A DNA stretch of 64,000 nucleotides from Cepaea nemoralis (Eukaryota > Mollusca > Gastropoda > Stylommatophora > Helicidae): NCBI GenBank assembly GCA_014155875.1, contig JACEFZ010004117.1, positions 255,001 to 319,000 on the forward strand, read 5' to 3'. This document shows, one piece after another, positions 55,095 to 64,000 of this stretch. Made by a program: the position numbers and the translations under genes. How positions within the stretch are numbered: position 1 is the stretch's first letter; the number at the start of each line of letters is the position of its first letter. Below the pieces are notes generated by a model, which was not told the DNA's origin, searched no databases, and saw only the letters and a list, made by a program, of their open reading frames with translations.

Positions 55095-55385
55095 TTAAGG
55101 CGGCCAGAGGAAACGCTTTAAAGACTCTGAAGGTCTCACTAAAAGCTTACGCAAGGGTGCAGTCACTTGTGAGGCAACCAGGACTGCAAGAGGTGTAAAG
55201 AAAAGGCTGGACAGAAAAACCACTGCCGGAGATCCCCTCCTGGAACGTCAAGCATTCTTTGCCCACATTGTCAAAGAACATTTCGGGCCAAAATAGGCCT
55301 TATCAGCCATCTTAAAACTCACGGCTCCATACTTTCAACTCCACTGGATGAAATGAACTGTGAACATCATTCTTGATGGACAAAC
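55095..55385 (+). pseudogene. LINE C-terminus with C2H2 finger, decayed
   Basis: This piece is similar to 9120-9525 with small deletions. It ends with the CP-x-C region and CATCATTCTTGATGGACAAA, the same 3' end as the two other copies. It follows a run of about 19 C. Confidence 0.8.
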
Positions 55386-55744
55386 AACATTCTCAAAAAT
55401 TATTACATTGACTTGTGTGCTAGTGTTGTGCCTTTAGGTATCATTACTGTTGAACCTCTGGACTACCATAGACAGTACATCTCTAAATCTTTTTGAACAG
55501 TCCTCATCGCTGTTGATTAAGAAGCCAAGTTATTGACAGTTTACGACATGTTCAATTTTGTCATATTTGATGTATGGTGTCCCCTTGAAAATAATCTGCG
55601 ATGGTTGTGTTATTGTGAGCACACTTCCCACTGGACATCGGCGGCGACAGATGATAGGACTGAAAGAGGTCAGATTAGCTAATTTATTTTTAGGATTTCG
55701 GAATTGTTTCGGCACTAATGTCTGGTTTTGATCAAACCGATATG
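55386..55744. other. No recognisable feature
   Basis: Unassigned DNA between two LINE ends. Confidence 0.4.
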
Positions 55745-55965
55745 ACATGACATATCATCAAGTACCGTGCCGACTGGCGTAGGCGTTCATGACTCTCCAC
55801 AGATCTCGGTCTTTGGTTTTCTGGATCAACTCTGCCATTGATATTCCTCCATGCCACCGTCGCAATCCATCCAGCATAATTTCTCGTGGTGTGCCTCTGA
55901 CTCTCTTCCCCTCGATCGTTCCAGTTGTCACGATGTTCTCCAGTGCCTCTCTTCTCATCACATGA
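55745..55965 (-). pseudogene. LINE reverse transcriptase C-terminus
   Basis: The minus strand reads MMRREALENIVTTGTIEGKR, GTPREIMLDGLRRWHGGIS and ends YASRHGT. This is the most intact end of the family split by copy A. Confidence 0.82.
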
Positions 55966-55989
55966 CATGGCTTATAAATATGTTTGCTT

Positions 55990-56440
55990 TTATTAGAGAC
56001 TACCTTCTTATTTCTTTCTCTTCCTCTGTTTGGTTGCCTGGAATCAGCCTATATCTACGATTTCGTTCCCTGCAGGAACTGCGCTGTCTTCCGCAAATCC
56101 TTCAGGTTTTTATAGAGGTTGACACTTGAGATTGATCTAGCCATAGAATGGACAGTTCTGAACTAGTGTGTGTTCTACAGTTTCATGCGCTTGCTCGCAC
56201 TTACACACTGAAGATATTTCGATCATCTTCTTGTTATATTTTGTTCATATGGAATCAGCCAAATCTATAATTTCGTGTCCTTCAAGAACTGCGCTGACTT
56301 CTGCAGATCTACAGGCTTTCGTTGAACTGGACATCTAGGATGATTTCACCTTGCAATAGAACAGATCGCTCCGAGCTAGTGTGTCTTCTACAGTTTGAAG
56401 GGCTGGTTATATGTACACATTGAAAACATTCTCATGAAAA
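55990..56440 (-). pseudogene. Two tandem copies of a LINE C-terminal CCHC region
   Basis: On the minus strand, CKCEQAHETVEHTLVQNCPF is followed by a diverged tail that includes EDSAVPAGNEIV. A second, more decayed copy about 215 bp away repeats the order. The C-x-C...H-x4-C pattern resembles the post-RNase H zinc motif of I-type LINEs. Confidence 0.55.
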
Positions 56441-56648
56441 CAAAGAACAAAATTAACAACTTAATGTCGACTCTGTTGCCAGTCATTCACAAGACTTTAC
56501 AACTGGGCGAGTTCATCGCGGCACAAGCTATTTAATAAGTAACAAGGATAGAAGTGACTGCAGCAGCATCAAAATCAAAACAGTCGTATGTACCCACACA
56601 TTAAAAAACAAAACCGTGAACCTTCACCCACAAGAACTAACACATGAC

Positions 56649-57180
56649 TGTCATCGTCTTGCTCATGTCTAGGTATCTGAGCTCGGGTTCACACAGGCAA
56701 CAATAACTCCGTTCAATACAATATCGAACATTTATTGTAGTTCACTATACAGTGCTTTGGCGCAGTGGGTTAACAATCCCGCGCTGAGTTACATATCACA
56801 GAGATTTAACATCATCATAAATAGTTATCATAAACATCCTAGCAAACTATCTAGCATATAGTCTATCTATCCCAAATACACATGGGTTTAATCTATTAAT
56901 CTATTGAGTCCCTCTAAGGCAGGCCCTGTTGCCTCTCTGCTGGTCCGCCTGTCCTCTGACGGTCCACACGTGTCCCAATCCGACACGGGTGGCAACCCTG
57001 TCCGAGTTCCTCGTGGACCCCGCAATAGGCGGGCCACATCAGTGTCCACGGGACAGTGGACTCAATGACCAGTCCTTCGAGAAGGCTCTAGATTACTCTG
57101 GCCTTCGAGTGACTAACTTCTTTCCCTTGGGCGGGAGTTGTAGCCCTTAGACTAATATCTATAAATGTGAGTCTGTGACA
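56649..57180 (-). repeat. Probable 3' LTR of the Gmr1-like element
   Basis: Read on the minus strand, this 532-bp segment begins TGTCACAG directly after a polypurine tract and ends GATGACA, giving TG...CA ends with a TGTCA/TGACA inverted pair. An AATAAA signal lies on the minus strand near 56737-56742, about 90 bases before the LTR end. The partner LTR is outside the window, so this is a single-copy call. The right boundary is well supported by the purine tract. The left one rests on resemblance to the LTR ends at 51.2 and 53.7 kb. Confidence 0.62.
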
Positions 57181-57183
57181 GGA

Positions 57184-57199
57184 TTCCCCCCTCTCCCCC
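57184..57199 (-). other. Polypurine tract of the Gmr1-like element
   Basis: The minus strand reads sixteen purines, GGGGGAGAGGGGGGAA, three bases before the TGTCACAG start of the 3' LTR. This is the position and composition of a plus-strand DNA primer site in LTR elements. Confidence 0.65.
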
Positions 57200-57674
57200 G
57201 ATCTGATGGGTTGTTATAAGGTAATTATATCTGATCTAATTCTGTCACAGAATCATATAAAGTCGGTGTTTGTAGTTTGGTGGACAGTAACCTGGTAGCC
57301 TACATACTGGCATCACAACTCATGTATTCTCCCATACACCACTTCTCTGATTTGGTGAAGAGATCACTCTCTCTCCTGTGTCCTTAAAAATGCTTATCTG
57401 ACCGAAGTTACGTGACGTTTACTAGTTGTGTTTACAACCCGTCCTTCTCATAGTACCCCACTGATACCAAGACAATTAACCTCTATATTAAAGAGGATTA
57501 ACAAGACCGAAGTCCTGGCTAATTAAGTACACCTTCAAATCTTGATCTGTGTGTGCATTTCAATACATTTTTACTCTCGTATGTTGTATAATGCCAAATA
57601 TGTAGTTACGTTGTTATTTTATCCCCTCAGACTACATGTGTCCCTGTTGACTTGTTAGTGTGTTGACTAATAAG
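57200..57674 (-). other. 3' non-coding region of the Gmr1-like element, LTR-proximal part
   Basis: This AT-rich stretch has no open frame. The part near 57645-57672 resembles 52318-52350 inside the short LTR element (TGTCCCT, then GTGTTGACTAAT), which suggests that the two elements share a 3' region. The solo LTR target site follows at 57675. Confidence 0.5.
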
Positions 57675-57678
57675 TTGC

Positions 57679-58315
57679 TGTGACATAAGCCTGGGTCACT
57701 GACATTGAGGTGAGTGACCGGGCATGAGGAAGAATGGAGATGAGAGTGGAGACAGTAAAGCGACTGACCTGGCTATGAGAAAACAGCCAGTACTGAGAAA
57801 TAATGGGAAGGGTGAGTGTGGCCCCAGGGGGGATGGGTCGAAAGAGAGTGGTGTGTTGTGTGAAGTCAAGAGACTGGAAAGTCAGTGAGAGAAGAGACCG
57901 ACTGCGTGTCAGGTCGTTTAAGAGAGAGCTCCGGGTTGTGTTGTTCTTCTAGTTGGGAAGACAGGCCTGAACCCAGAGTGGGTTCTGTATTGAGTGTAGG
58001 CCAAAAGCCAGAGTGGGTACTATAGTTGAGCAGTGGCTCCAACCCAATGTGTGGGTTGTATTGTGAGAGATCCAGCCGAGGATTGTAGCTGGATTACCTG
58101 TCTTGTGGATTGAGAATAGAAGCAGGCCGTGAGAAGGAATTGATGTGTGCTGGTTAAATTGGGAGGAGGATAGTTATATTCTATGGATTACATTATGTTT
58201 TCTGGATGTATAAACATGTTCCGTTTGTCCGTCTTATTTCGGTAATAAAGGATTATGTGCGCCAACGGAATCTTGTTTCATGCCTGGTGAATATGCACTG
58301 CGGGGGTGAGTTACA
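57679..58315 (+). repeat. Solo LTR of a third LTR-element family, with 4-bp target duplication
   Basis: This 637-bp segment begins TGTGACATAAG and ends GAGTTACA, with matching inverted ends (TGTGAC/GTTACA). It is flanked by TTGC on both sides (57675-57678 and 58316-58319). Near the right end are TATAAA (about 58209) and AATAAA (about 58243), in the order expected for an LTR on the plus strand. No coding region accompanies it, so it is a solo LTR left by recombination between two LTRs. It sits inside the 3' region of the Gmr1-like element and is therefore younger. Confidence 0.72.
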
Positions 58316-58319
58316 TTGC

Positions 58320-59580
58320 AAGACAGATATCTCCATTGACACACCATGAGTATCGTTACCTAGACAACGACCATCACACAATAATATCATGAGCATATCA
58401 TCGTAAGAACTTCGTGATATTATCATCAAGAAAACGTGTGACATGCTGCTTCTAATAAAGTGACTGTATTTTAAATTGATAGTGTTGAGTTTTAAAGTTT
58501 GTGTAAAGTGTGTGCTGAATGTGTGGCTTATTTCCAAGCGTCACGAGTTGGGATAACCTTAATCATGAATTACTCCAATGTGTGCAATACATGATCAGGC
58601 ATTCCAAGCAGTGGTGCTTAGATGTAGTATCCTAACTCCTAAACTAAGACTATTAACCTAACTAATAAACATGTATCAACAATTTAGACAAGTAATACAA
58701 TTTACATGAAAGACGCAGACAAATTAAAATAAATACGTTTTGCGTACAATTTGTCCGCTCAGTATATCGTTCTCTCATTTAATCCATGCACTCTGTCATT
58801 TACTCATCTTTCATTCCAAATAGTCTTTGGTTAAAATATATAATTAAAGTTGAGGTAAGTGTTATTGCCCTTAGAAAAAATGGAATAGGCGATCTTTTCC
58901 CTTTAAGAAAATGCGTACTATTTGTACGATGAGTCAAAAATGGGTTATAATTTACACAGAGACAATTGTATAGGAAGGTTATTTATCCTATTAATAGAAT
59001 TACCTGTAATGTTATGGTAGAATATGTACACATTACAGGTTAACACATTTTATATACAAAATTCATTGGAAATATAATACATATTTAATATTAAATTAAT
59101 TAATTAACTAAGTAACTAAATCCAACGATGATGTGCGCGTTGTCCTCCTGTTGTTAGCGTGTTATGCCATGAATGTTAAAGTTAGTATGGCTGTCTCTTG
59201 AGTGTTGTAGTCGACGTAGTTCTGTTTCGGCTGTTTGCAAAGTCTCGTAGCAACAGCAAGTATGGAATGTTCTCAATGTTACGTATACAGTGTTCTTCTA
59301 ACTTTCAGAGCGAATTCACAGGTTGAAATAATTACACTGTTAATGTCTCTCGCTCGGATCGTTCTAGAGCTTGGGCAACTGATAGTATAGCTCTTCACGT
59401 ATCGTTCATAAAGTATGACTCTTAAAGTTATATGTTCGTGGGTGTCATAAGTAACTTATTTACTGAGGTGTTATTACTATTCACTGGGAGTTCTCTAGCA
59501 GGTGTAGAGTTACACTGTTATATGCCACAGACTAAAAGTATCACAGTTTCTAGTATGGCGAATGGTCGATGTGCTAAATG
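58320..59580 (-). other. 3' non-coding region of the Gmr1-like element, RNase H-proximal part
   Basis: About 1.26 kb separates the RNase H stop from the solo LTR. It is AT-rich, has no frame over 100 codons and shows no further domain. A purine-poor stretch with several short repeats near 59080-59120 contains TTAATTAATTAAC-type sequence. Gypsy-type envelope genes often occupy this position, but I see no signal peptide, transmembrane or glycoprotein-like frame. Confidence 0.5.
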
Positions 59581-61614
59581 TCATTCTACTGGCGCATTCG
59601 TTTGCCGTGATAATAGGTCAGCAATAATGTTGTCAGTGCCTCTGATATGGCGGATTTCGAAGTCGAAATCTTGAAGAAGAAGACACCATCTTTGTACCCG
59701 GTGGTTTTTCGGGGCACCTTGCTTAAGAACCAACAAAGGCGAATTGTCAGTGAGTACAACAAAGTGGCTACCTAAGAGGAACTTAGATAATCTTAATACA
59801 CAAAATAATAGACTTAATGCCTCCAATTCCACCGTAGAATAACGGGTCTCTGCCTTCTTTAGCTTCCGGCTTACGTAGAGAATTGGGTGTCTCACTCCAT
59901 CCACTTCTTGCATTAAACATCCTCCTATTGCGATAGCACTCGAATCTGTGGTCAAAATAAAGGGTAAATTTATGTTTGGTAATCGTAAGACTGGTGGATT
60001 AGAAAAAATACGTTTCAATCTGCTTATTGCATCCTCTAAGCGAGTACTTTTACAAATTTTTGATGGATGATCTTTAGTTAACATATCAGAAAAGACTGAA
60101 GTAAGTTCTGCCCAATTTGGTATAAATTTAGAATAATAGTTAATAAGACCTAGTAAACTTCTAATTTGTTTCTTTGTGGTAGGCACTTCTAAATTGAGAA
60201 TCTTCGACACAATTTTATCATCTGTCAACAATTTGCCTTCAGAAATTCTATGGCCAAGGAAGTCTATTTGTTTATAGCCTATTTCAACCTTGGAAGGTTT
60301 GATAGTAAGTCCAAAAAGAGAGATTTGGTTGAAGACTTGTTTGAGGGTCAGTAAGTGAGAAGTCATATTAGAAGAATGGATGCATATATCATCAATATAA
60401 GCTTGTACATCTTTAATTCCGTGCAATAGCAATCTAGTTAATCTAACAAATGTGGCTGGCGCGTTCTTGAGACCAAATGGAAGATATAGCCATTCGTACA
60501 AACCTAGGGGTGTTGCGAATGCTGTTATATGTCTAGAAGCAGGGTGTAGTGGCACTTGCCAATATCCTTTCGCTAAATCGGTCTTAGTAAATAAGGATGA
60601 TTGAGCCATATTTAGAATGAGATCTTCACAACTGTTCATTGGCTCTGCATCCGTTGTGGTTCTTGTATTTAATACCCTATAGTCGATGCACAAACGGATT
60701 GTCTGGTCCTTCTTTTTCACCAGGACAATCGGTGAAGAATATTGAGACATAGATATTTGAATTATTCTATTTTTCTCTAAATCTAAAATTTCTTTGTCTA
60801 AATTTGCTCTGTAATGGAGAGGAATAGAATATGGTCTACATTTGACCGGTGTCAGATCTGTCAGCACAATTGAATGTGTTATCTTGTCAGTGCGTCCAGG
60901 TTTGTTAGAAAAGATAGATTTATACTCGTCAAGGAGAGTCAAAATGTCTTGTCGCTGTTGTTGTGTCAAAGTGTCAGAGATTTGTATGTCATTTATACTC
61001 CCGTCGTCAGTCATAATCGGTACTGGGATTTCAGTATTGTCTACGTCTGTCTGATTTATCACAGATGCTACTGTTTGTAAATTGTCCTCGATGTCATTGT
61101 CGTCGTCGTCGAGATCAATCGTTGTCAATATGTCGTCAAATTGGTCGTCGTTGTCGATATCACAGATTGTCGGTAATGTCCATATGTCTTCGTCGTTTTT
61201 GTCGTCGTAAGAGTGTGTCGTTAACGATGCTTCATTTGTCGAGGTGTCATTCAGTTGGGTAATTGTCGTTTCGTTTATGTCATCAGTTCGCTGCGTCTGC
61301 TCACTCGTGTCCGTGTCCTGTCTAGCATAGTATGGTTTCAACATATTTACATGGAAGATTTTCAACTTTCCATTCAAAGAAATTTCGTAATCAACTTCCG
61401 AAATTCTTCTAATAATTTTAAAAGGTCCCTGCCAAGAGGTTGATAGCAAATCTCTCTTGTCAGGTAGCATTAGTAGAATATCCTGACCTGGATTTAATAC
61501 AATTGATTTTGCACCTCTGTTGGCGTACTGCCTGTACCTAAAACCTTTCTCCTGTAGTGATGTTCTGGCCAGTATACAGGAACGTATGATTTTGTCTCTG
61601 GTGTCAGTGACCAA
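59581..61614 (-). pseudogene. Gmr1-like element: integrase C-terminus, reverse transcriptase and RNase H
   Basis: This 677-codon frame has no internal stop. It starts with the end of integrase, including a GPF motif at residues 63-65 of the GPY/F module and FHVNMLKPYY at 87-96. An acidic linker follows to about residue 215. Reverse transcriptase then shows LVKKKD (298-303), TDLAKGYWQV (345-354), LPFGLKNAPATF (378-389) and the catalytic YIDD at 406-409. RNase H has D557, E597, D623 and D666, and the frame ends soon afterwards. No integrase follows RNase H, where it would sit in ordinary Ty3/gypsy elements. The domain order therefore matches that described for the Gmr1 group. The nominal start is only where the frame opens after an upstream frameshift. 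Confidence 0.93.
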
Positions 61615-62237
61615 ATCATAGGTAGAAATGGGTAGTTGGATATTACAGGTTGTGATATGATATCTTTGTAAATAGTGAGAGGTCCTCTTGGGTTCGCTCC
61701 ATACATCAATTCGAAGGGAGAGAACCCTGTGGTTGATTGCGGGACTTCTCTATATGCGAACAGCACCGTTGGGAGAAGTATATCCCAATCGGCTGGATTT
61801 TCAGCTGTCACTTTAGATAGCATATGTTTCAGGTCCCCGTTTAGTTTCTCGCAGATACCATTTGCGGCCGGTCGATAGGGACTGGTGAAACATTGCTTGA
61901 TGCCTAGTAACTTAGTTACTGATTGGGTGGCATTCGATATGAACTGGGTTCCTCAATCAGAAATTATTTTCTCCGGGAAGCCAAAACGGGAGAAAATATT
62001 TAATAATATGTCCGTCACATCCTTAGAGGAGACAGATTTTAATGGAAGCATTTCGGGCCATCTCGTACATACATCAATAAGAGTGAAAATATATCTGTTC
62101 CCTTTACTTGAAATGTGATTCAGCGGACCTACTAGGTCAACTGCCACGATTTGGAATGGCCTCGAGGCAGTTGTAGTTGGTTGGACTTCTGCCGTAGGGT
62201 TTTTCCCCTTTTTCACCAGTTTTCTGACATATATCAC
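61494..62237 (-). pseudogene. Gmr1-like element: integrase catalytic core, interrupted
   Basis: The DDE integrase core is read in one minus-strand frame across this span. The first catalytic aspartate is in VDLVGPL near 62135. The second is the D before a TGA stop at about 61953, in the position of the usual D-x-GTQF motif. The glutamate lies in the NG-x-CEKLNGDLKH stretch near 61830-61850. FAYREVPQSTTGFSPFELMYG follows. The span has one in-frame stop and a frameshift near 61615-61630, after which coding continues in the next frame with the integrase C-terminus. Apart from these breaks all three catalytic residues are present, so the copy is not ancient. Integrase would insert element cDNA into the host genome. 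Confidence 0.85.
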
Positions 62238-63498
62238 ATGATCTACAAAAGGTTTTAATGTCTTGGCAAAATTTTGGCCAATAAAACTGGGTCAGGACTC
62301 TAGCCCTAGTTTTTTCGTACCCCATATGACCTCCGAAAGGTGAGTCATGGGCTATCTGTAGTACTTTCTCTCTATGTGCTTGTGGTAACACTACTTGCTG
62401 TATCGTGGTCTGATTTGTTGTGTAAAATCTAGTTAATACATTGTTCTGTAACCTAAATGTCCACGATGCGTTCTTGGTTAATTTTGGTTTAAGTCCTACT
62501 AACTTAAAATATGGTGAAAGTGTAGGATCTGCTTTCTGTTCATCTCCAAAATTCGTGTTGGTAGTGTTGGGTGATAGAATTTCTAGTGACTCCTGCAGTT
62601 GGTCGGTGTTGGTTTTGTGGGTTGTCTGTCGTGTTACTGCATTTGTGTGTTGTGTGTGTTGTTGCACATCTACAGGCTTGGTACTTGGTAGATCGGTAGC
62701 ATCCTCAATTCGAGGTTTTAATTTGGTCGTATCAATCACAGATTCGACCGCCCCTGCATTGTACACCTCGGTGAATTCTTTCTGAATTACTTCAGTGGTT
62801 GTCTCCCTTGGTCTTTTGGCAGATTGAGACAAGCATGAATGGTGTTTCTCTTTAGCATCGCTGTTTGGGTGGTGGATACCGTTTCTATGCTCCCAGTGTC
62901 TGATTTCCTTTTCGGAGCACGGTCGTATGTTGGGTAGGTTCCCAAGTATAATATCAGCGACAGGATTTTCAAGGACAGCGCATAATACTCGTCCTGATAT
63001 GAACGGGGTTCGAATTTCGACAAGAGCCAGGGGGTATTTCTCTATAGTGCCTGAGAATGTGCGACAAGTCACATGTTTGTCTGTGTAGTCTTTAGTGTCT
63101 ATTAATGTTTTCTTAATCCCACAGAGCGTTGCGCCGGAATCCCGAATTAATGTGCACTTTTTGTTATTTACAAACCCTGTTGAAAAAACTAGCTTGCCTG
63201 TAGATGACAAGGCAGCGTTGGCTGTTTCATTCGAAATAGGGATAGTGTGGCCACATAGTAATGTTGTGTCAAGTTGGAACTTTGTACAGGTGTTACACTT
63301 ACTGTCTGTAATGGTGTCAATAATTTGCACAGCATTTCCTAGCTCACTTACACTTTCGTTTTGATTGTCACAATCATTCAGTGATTCAATCTCTTCGTCT
63401 GATGACGTTTCCACTAGTGCAGCATTAGCCTGTTTTAATATCTTTCGGCTCTCACAAAAGCGACTATAGTGCCCAAAGCTACTGCAAAAAAAAAACAT
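62137..63498 (-). pseudogene. Gmr1-like element: protease and integrase zinc-binding region
   Basis: This 453-codon frame opens inside the second zinc knuckle of gag. It carries an aspartic protease with the catalytic signature DSGA at residues 120-123 and the flap-side ILG at 184-186. A poorly conserved linker follows. The HHCC zinc-binding domain of a retroviral-type integrase comes next: H384, H391, C421 and C424, with the typical FYWP between them. The integrase core continues in another frame from about 62237, so a small indel lies in the A/G-rich run near 62205-62225. The protease would process Gag-Pol; the zinc domain helps the integrase to multimerise and bind LTR ends. Finding integrase directly after protease, before reverse transcriptase, is the unusual feature. 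Confidence 0.85.
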
Positions 63499-64000
63499 TT
63501 GACCGCTCTCTGGTAAGCATTGCGTTTATTCTTCTGCTTCTCCACCATCATTTTGAGGTGGTGAGGATAGTTCGGCGATTTATCGCACATCGCGTATGGG
63601 TCGTGATTCAAACTACAGTATTGGCATTTAACTGGTTTACTGACATTTGAGCGCGGTTTAAATTTACTTTCTGTTTGTTTCGAGTATCTGGTGTTCACTA
63701 CTGCTGCTGCTGTATCGTTTTGACTTATGTTTAGATGAAAAATGCCTCTGTTTGCTGTGAAAAATGCATTCCCCTTGGACTAGATTTCCTGGATACTTTT
63801 ACAGTCCATTTGTTTTAAAAACTTAGCAAAAGGTGTAGGGATCGTGCTAACTATCTTATCTATAATAATGAGCTCTTTTAGTTTGTCATGGCTGTTGTTA
63901 GTTTTAGCCGAGTTAATCCACTTTGTACACACGTCTTGGACTGTACTGACATAATCTATAAAGGTTTGATTTGGTTGTGGAGATAATTTGGCAAATTGTT
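63435..64000 (-). pseudogene. Gmr1-like LTR element: C-terminal gag with SCAN-like domain and zinc knuckles (partial)
   Basis: Gag packages element RNA into cytoplasmic particles. The reading frame enters from the right edge. From 63998 to 63783 it encodes about 72 residues with W-I near residue 28, LKELIIIDKIV near 40-50, then IPTPF and FLKQM. This helical pattern resembles the SCAN domain (ELLVLEQFL, then LP-x-ELQ-x-W), which was reported to derive from Gmr1-like gag. A TAG at 63780-63782 interrupts the frame, which otherwise stays open to the zinc-finger region. One finger reads C-x2-C-x3-H-x5-C near 63630. A second, C-x2-C-x4-H-x4-C, straddles a run of ten A/T bases near 63487-63496, where the frame shifts into pol. 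The start lies outside the window. The SCAN similarity is by eye. Confidence 0.65.

Larger units (their letters stand above)
56649..64000 (-). mobile_element. Gmr1-like Ty3/gypsy LTR retrotransposon, incomplete at the right edge
   Basis: In minus-strand order the element contains gag (64000-63435), protease and integrase (63498-61494), reverse transcriptase and RNase H (61614-59581), a long non-coding 3' region, a polypurine tract (57199-57184) and a 3' LTR (57180-56649). The 5' LTR, primer site and start of gag lie beyond 64000. At least four frame breaks are visible: a TAG in gag, a shift at the gag-pol junction, a shift between the integrase domains plus a TGA in its core, and a shift before the reverse transcriptase frame. 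A solo LTR of a different family sits in the 3' region. The lineage is inferred from domain order and the SCAN-like gag. Confidence 0.8.

Noticed and set aside
58253..59580. Envelope-like gene downstream of RNase H in the Gmr1-like element
   Set aside because: No frame over 100 codons, no signal peptide and no transmembrane segment.
62441..62785. 114-codon plus-strand frame
   Set aside because: Shadow of the protease-integrase linker on the minus strand.

Overview
The window is animal nuclear DNA dominated by repeats. Every recognisable long reading frame belongs to a mobile element, and microsatellites, minisatellites and short tRNA-headed repeats fill much of the rest. The mixture of LINE types, mariners, a Penelope-like fragment and a Ty3/gypsy element of Gmr1-like build suggests a marine invertebrate. 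A gastropod or other lophotrochozoan is my best guess, but this is inference from element content only. One host exon was found: 10904-11059 (+) encodes 52 residues that match the start of protein kinase D and ends at a GTAAGT splice donor. Much of what follows may therefore be its first intron.

Layout. 1-5.8 kb: short repeats, LINE ends, a U2 snRNA-like piece. 5.86-7.19 kb: a decayed mariner with both terminal repeats. 7.2-9.6 kb: a 45-bp satellite interrupted by two LINE fragments. 10.9 kb: the PKD exon. 11.9-14.3 kb: an internally deleted mariner, short repeats, a LINE end. 14.9-17.2 kb: a foldback locus made of mariner ends flanked by inverted 59-bp arrays. 17.2-22.3 kb: LINE ends and short repeats. 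22.5-24.65 kb: a 54-bp minisatellite. 25-36 kb: dense short repeats, GT-rich and simple-sequence blocks, LINE ends. 36.1-37.7 kb: a near-perfect inverted repeat with arms of about 495 bp. 39.8-44.9 kb: LINE fragments, a 5'-truncated I-type LINE (copy B), a Penelope-like reverse transcriptase fragment. 44.9-48.6 kb: a 3.69-kb I-type LINE (copy A) with an 11-bp target duplication, inserted into the reverse transcriptase of another LINE. 51.2-54.3 kb: a 3.07-kb non-autonomous LTR element with a 5-bp target duplication. 56.65-64.0 kb: a Gmr1-like LTR element on the minus strand, running off the right edge and carrying a nested solo LTR.

The most interesting part is the right-hand 13 kb. The Gmr1-like element has gypsy-type enzymes but a copia-like order (gag, protease, integrase, reverse transcriptase, RNase H), and the end of its gag resembles a SCAN domain. 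The short LTR element at 51.2-54.3 kb has no pol genes, yet it keeps a decayed gag-like N-terminal coiled coil. Its LTR ends and 3' region look related to those of the Gmr1-like element. The pair may be an autonomous element and a cut-down relative that depends on it. Nearly all element genes carry stops or frameshifts, several of them at homopolymers, so sequencing error and true decay cannot be told apart here.
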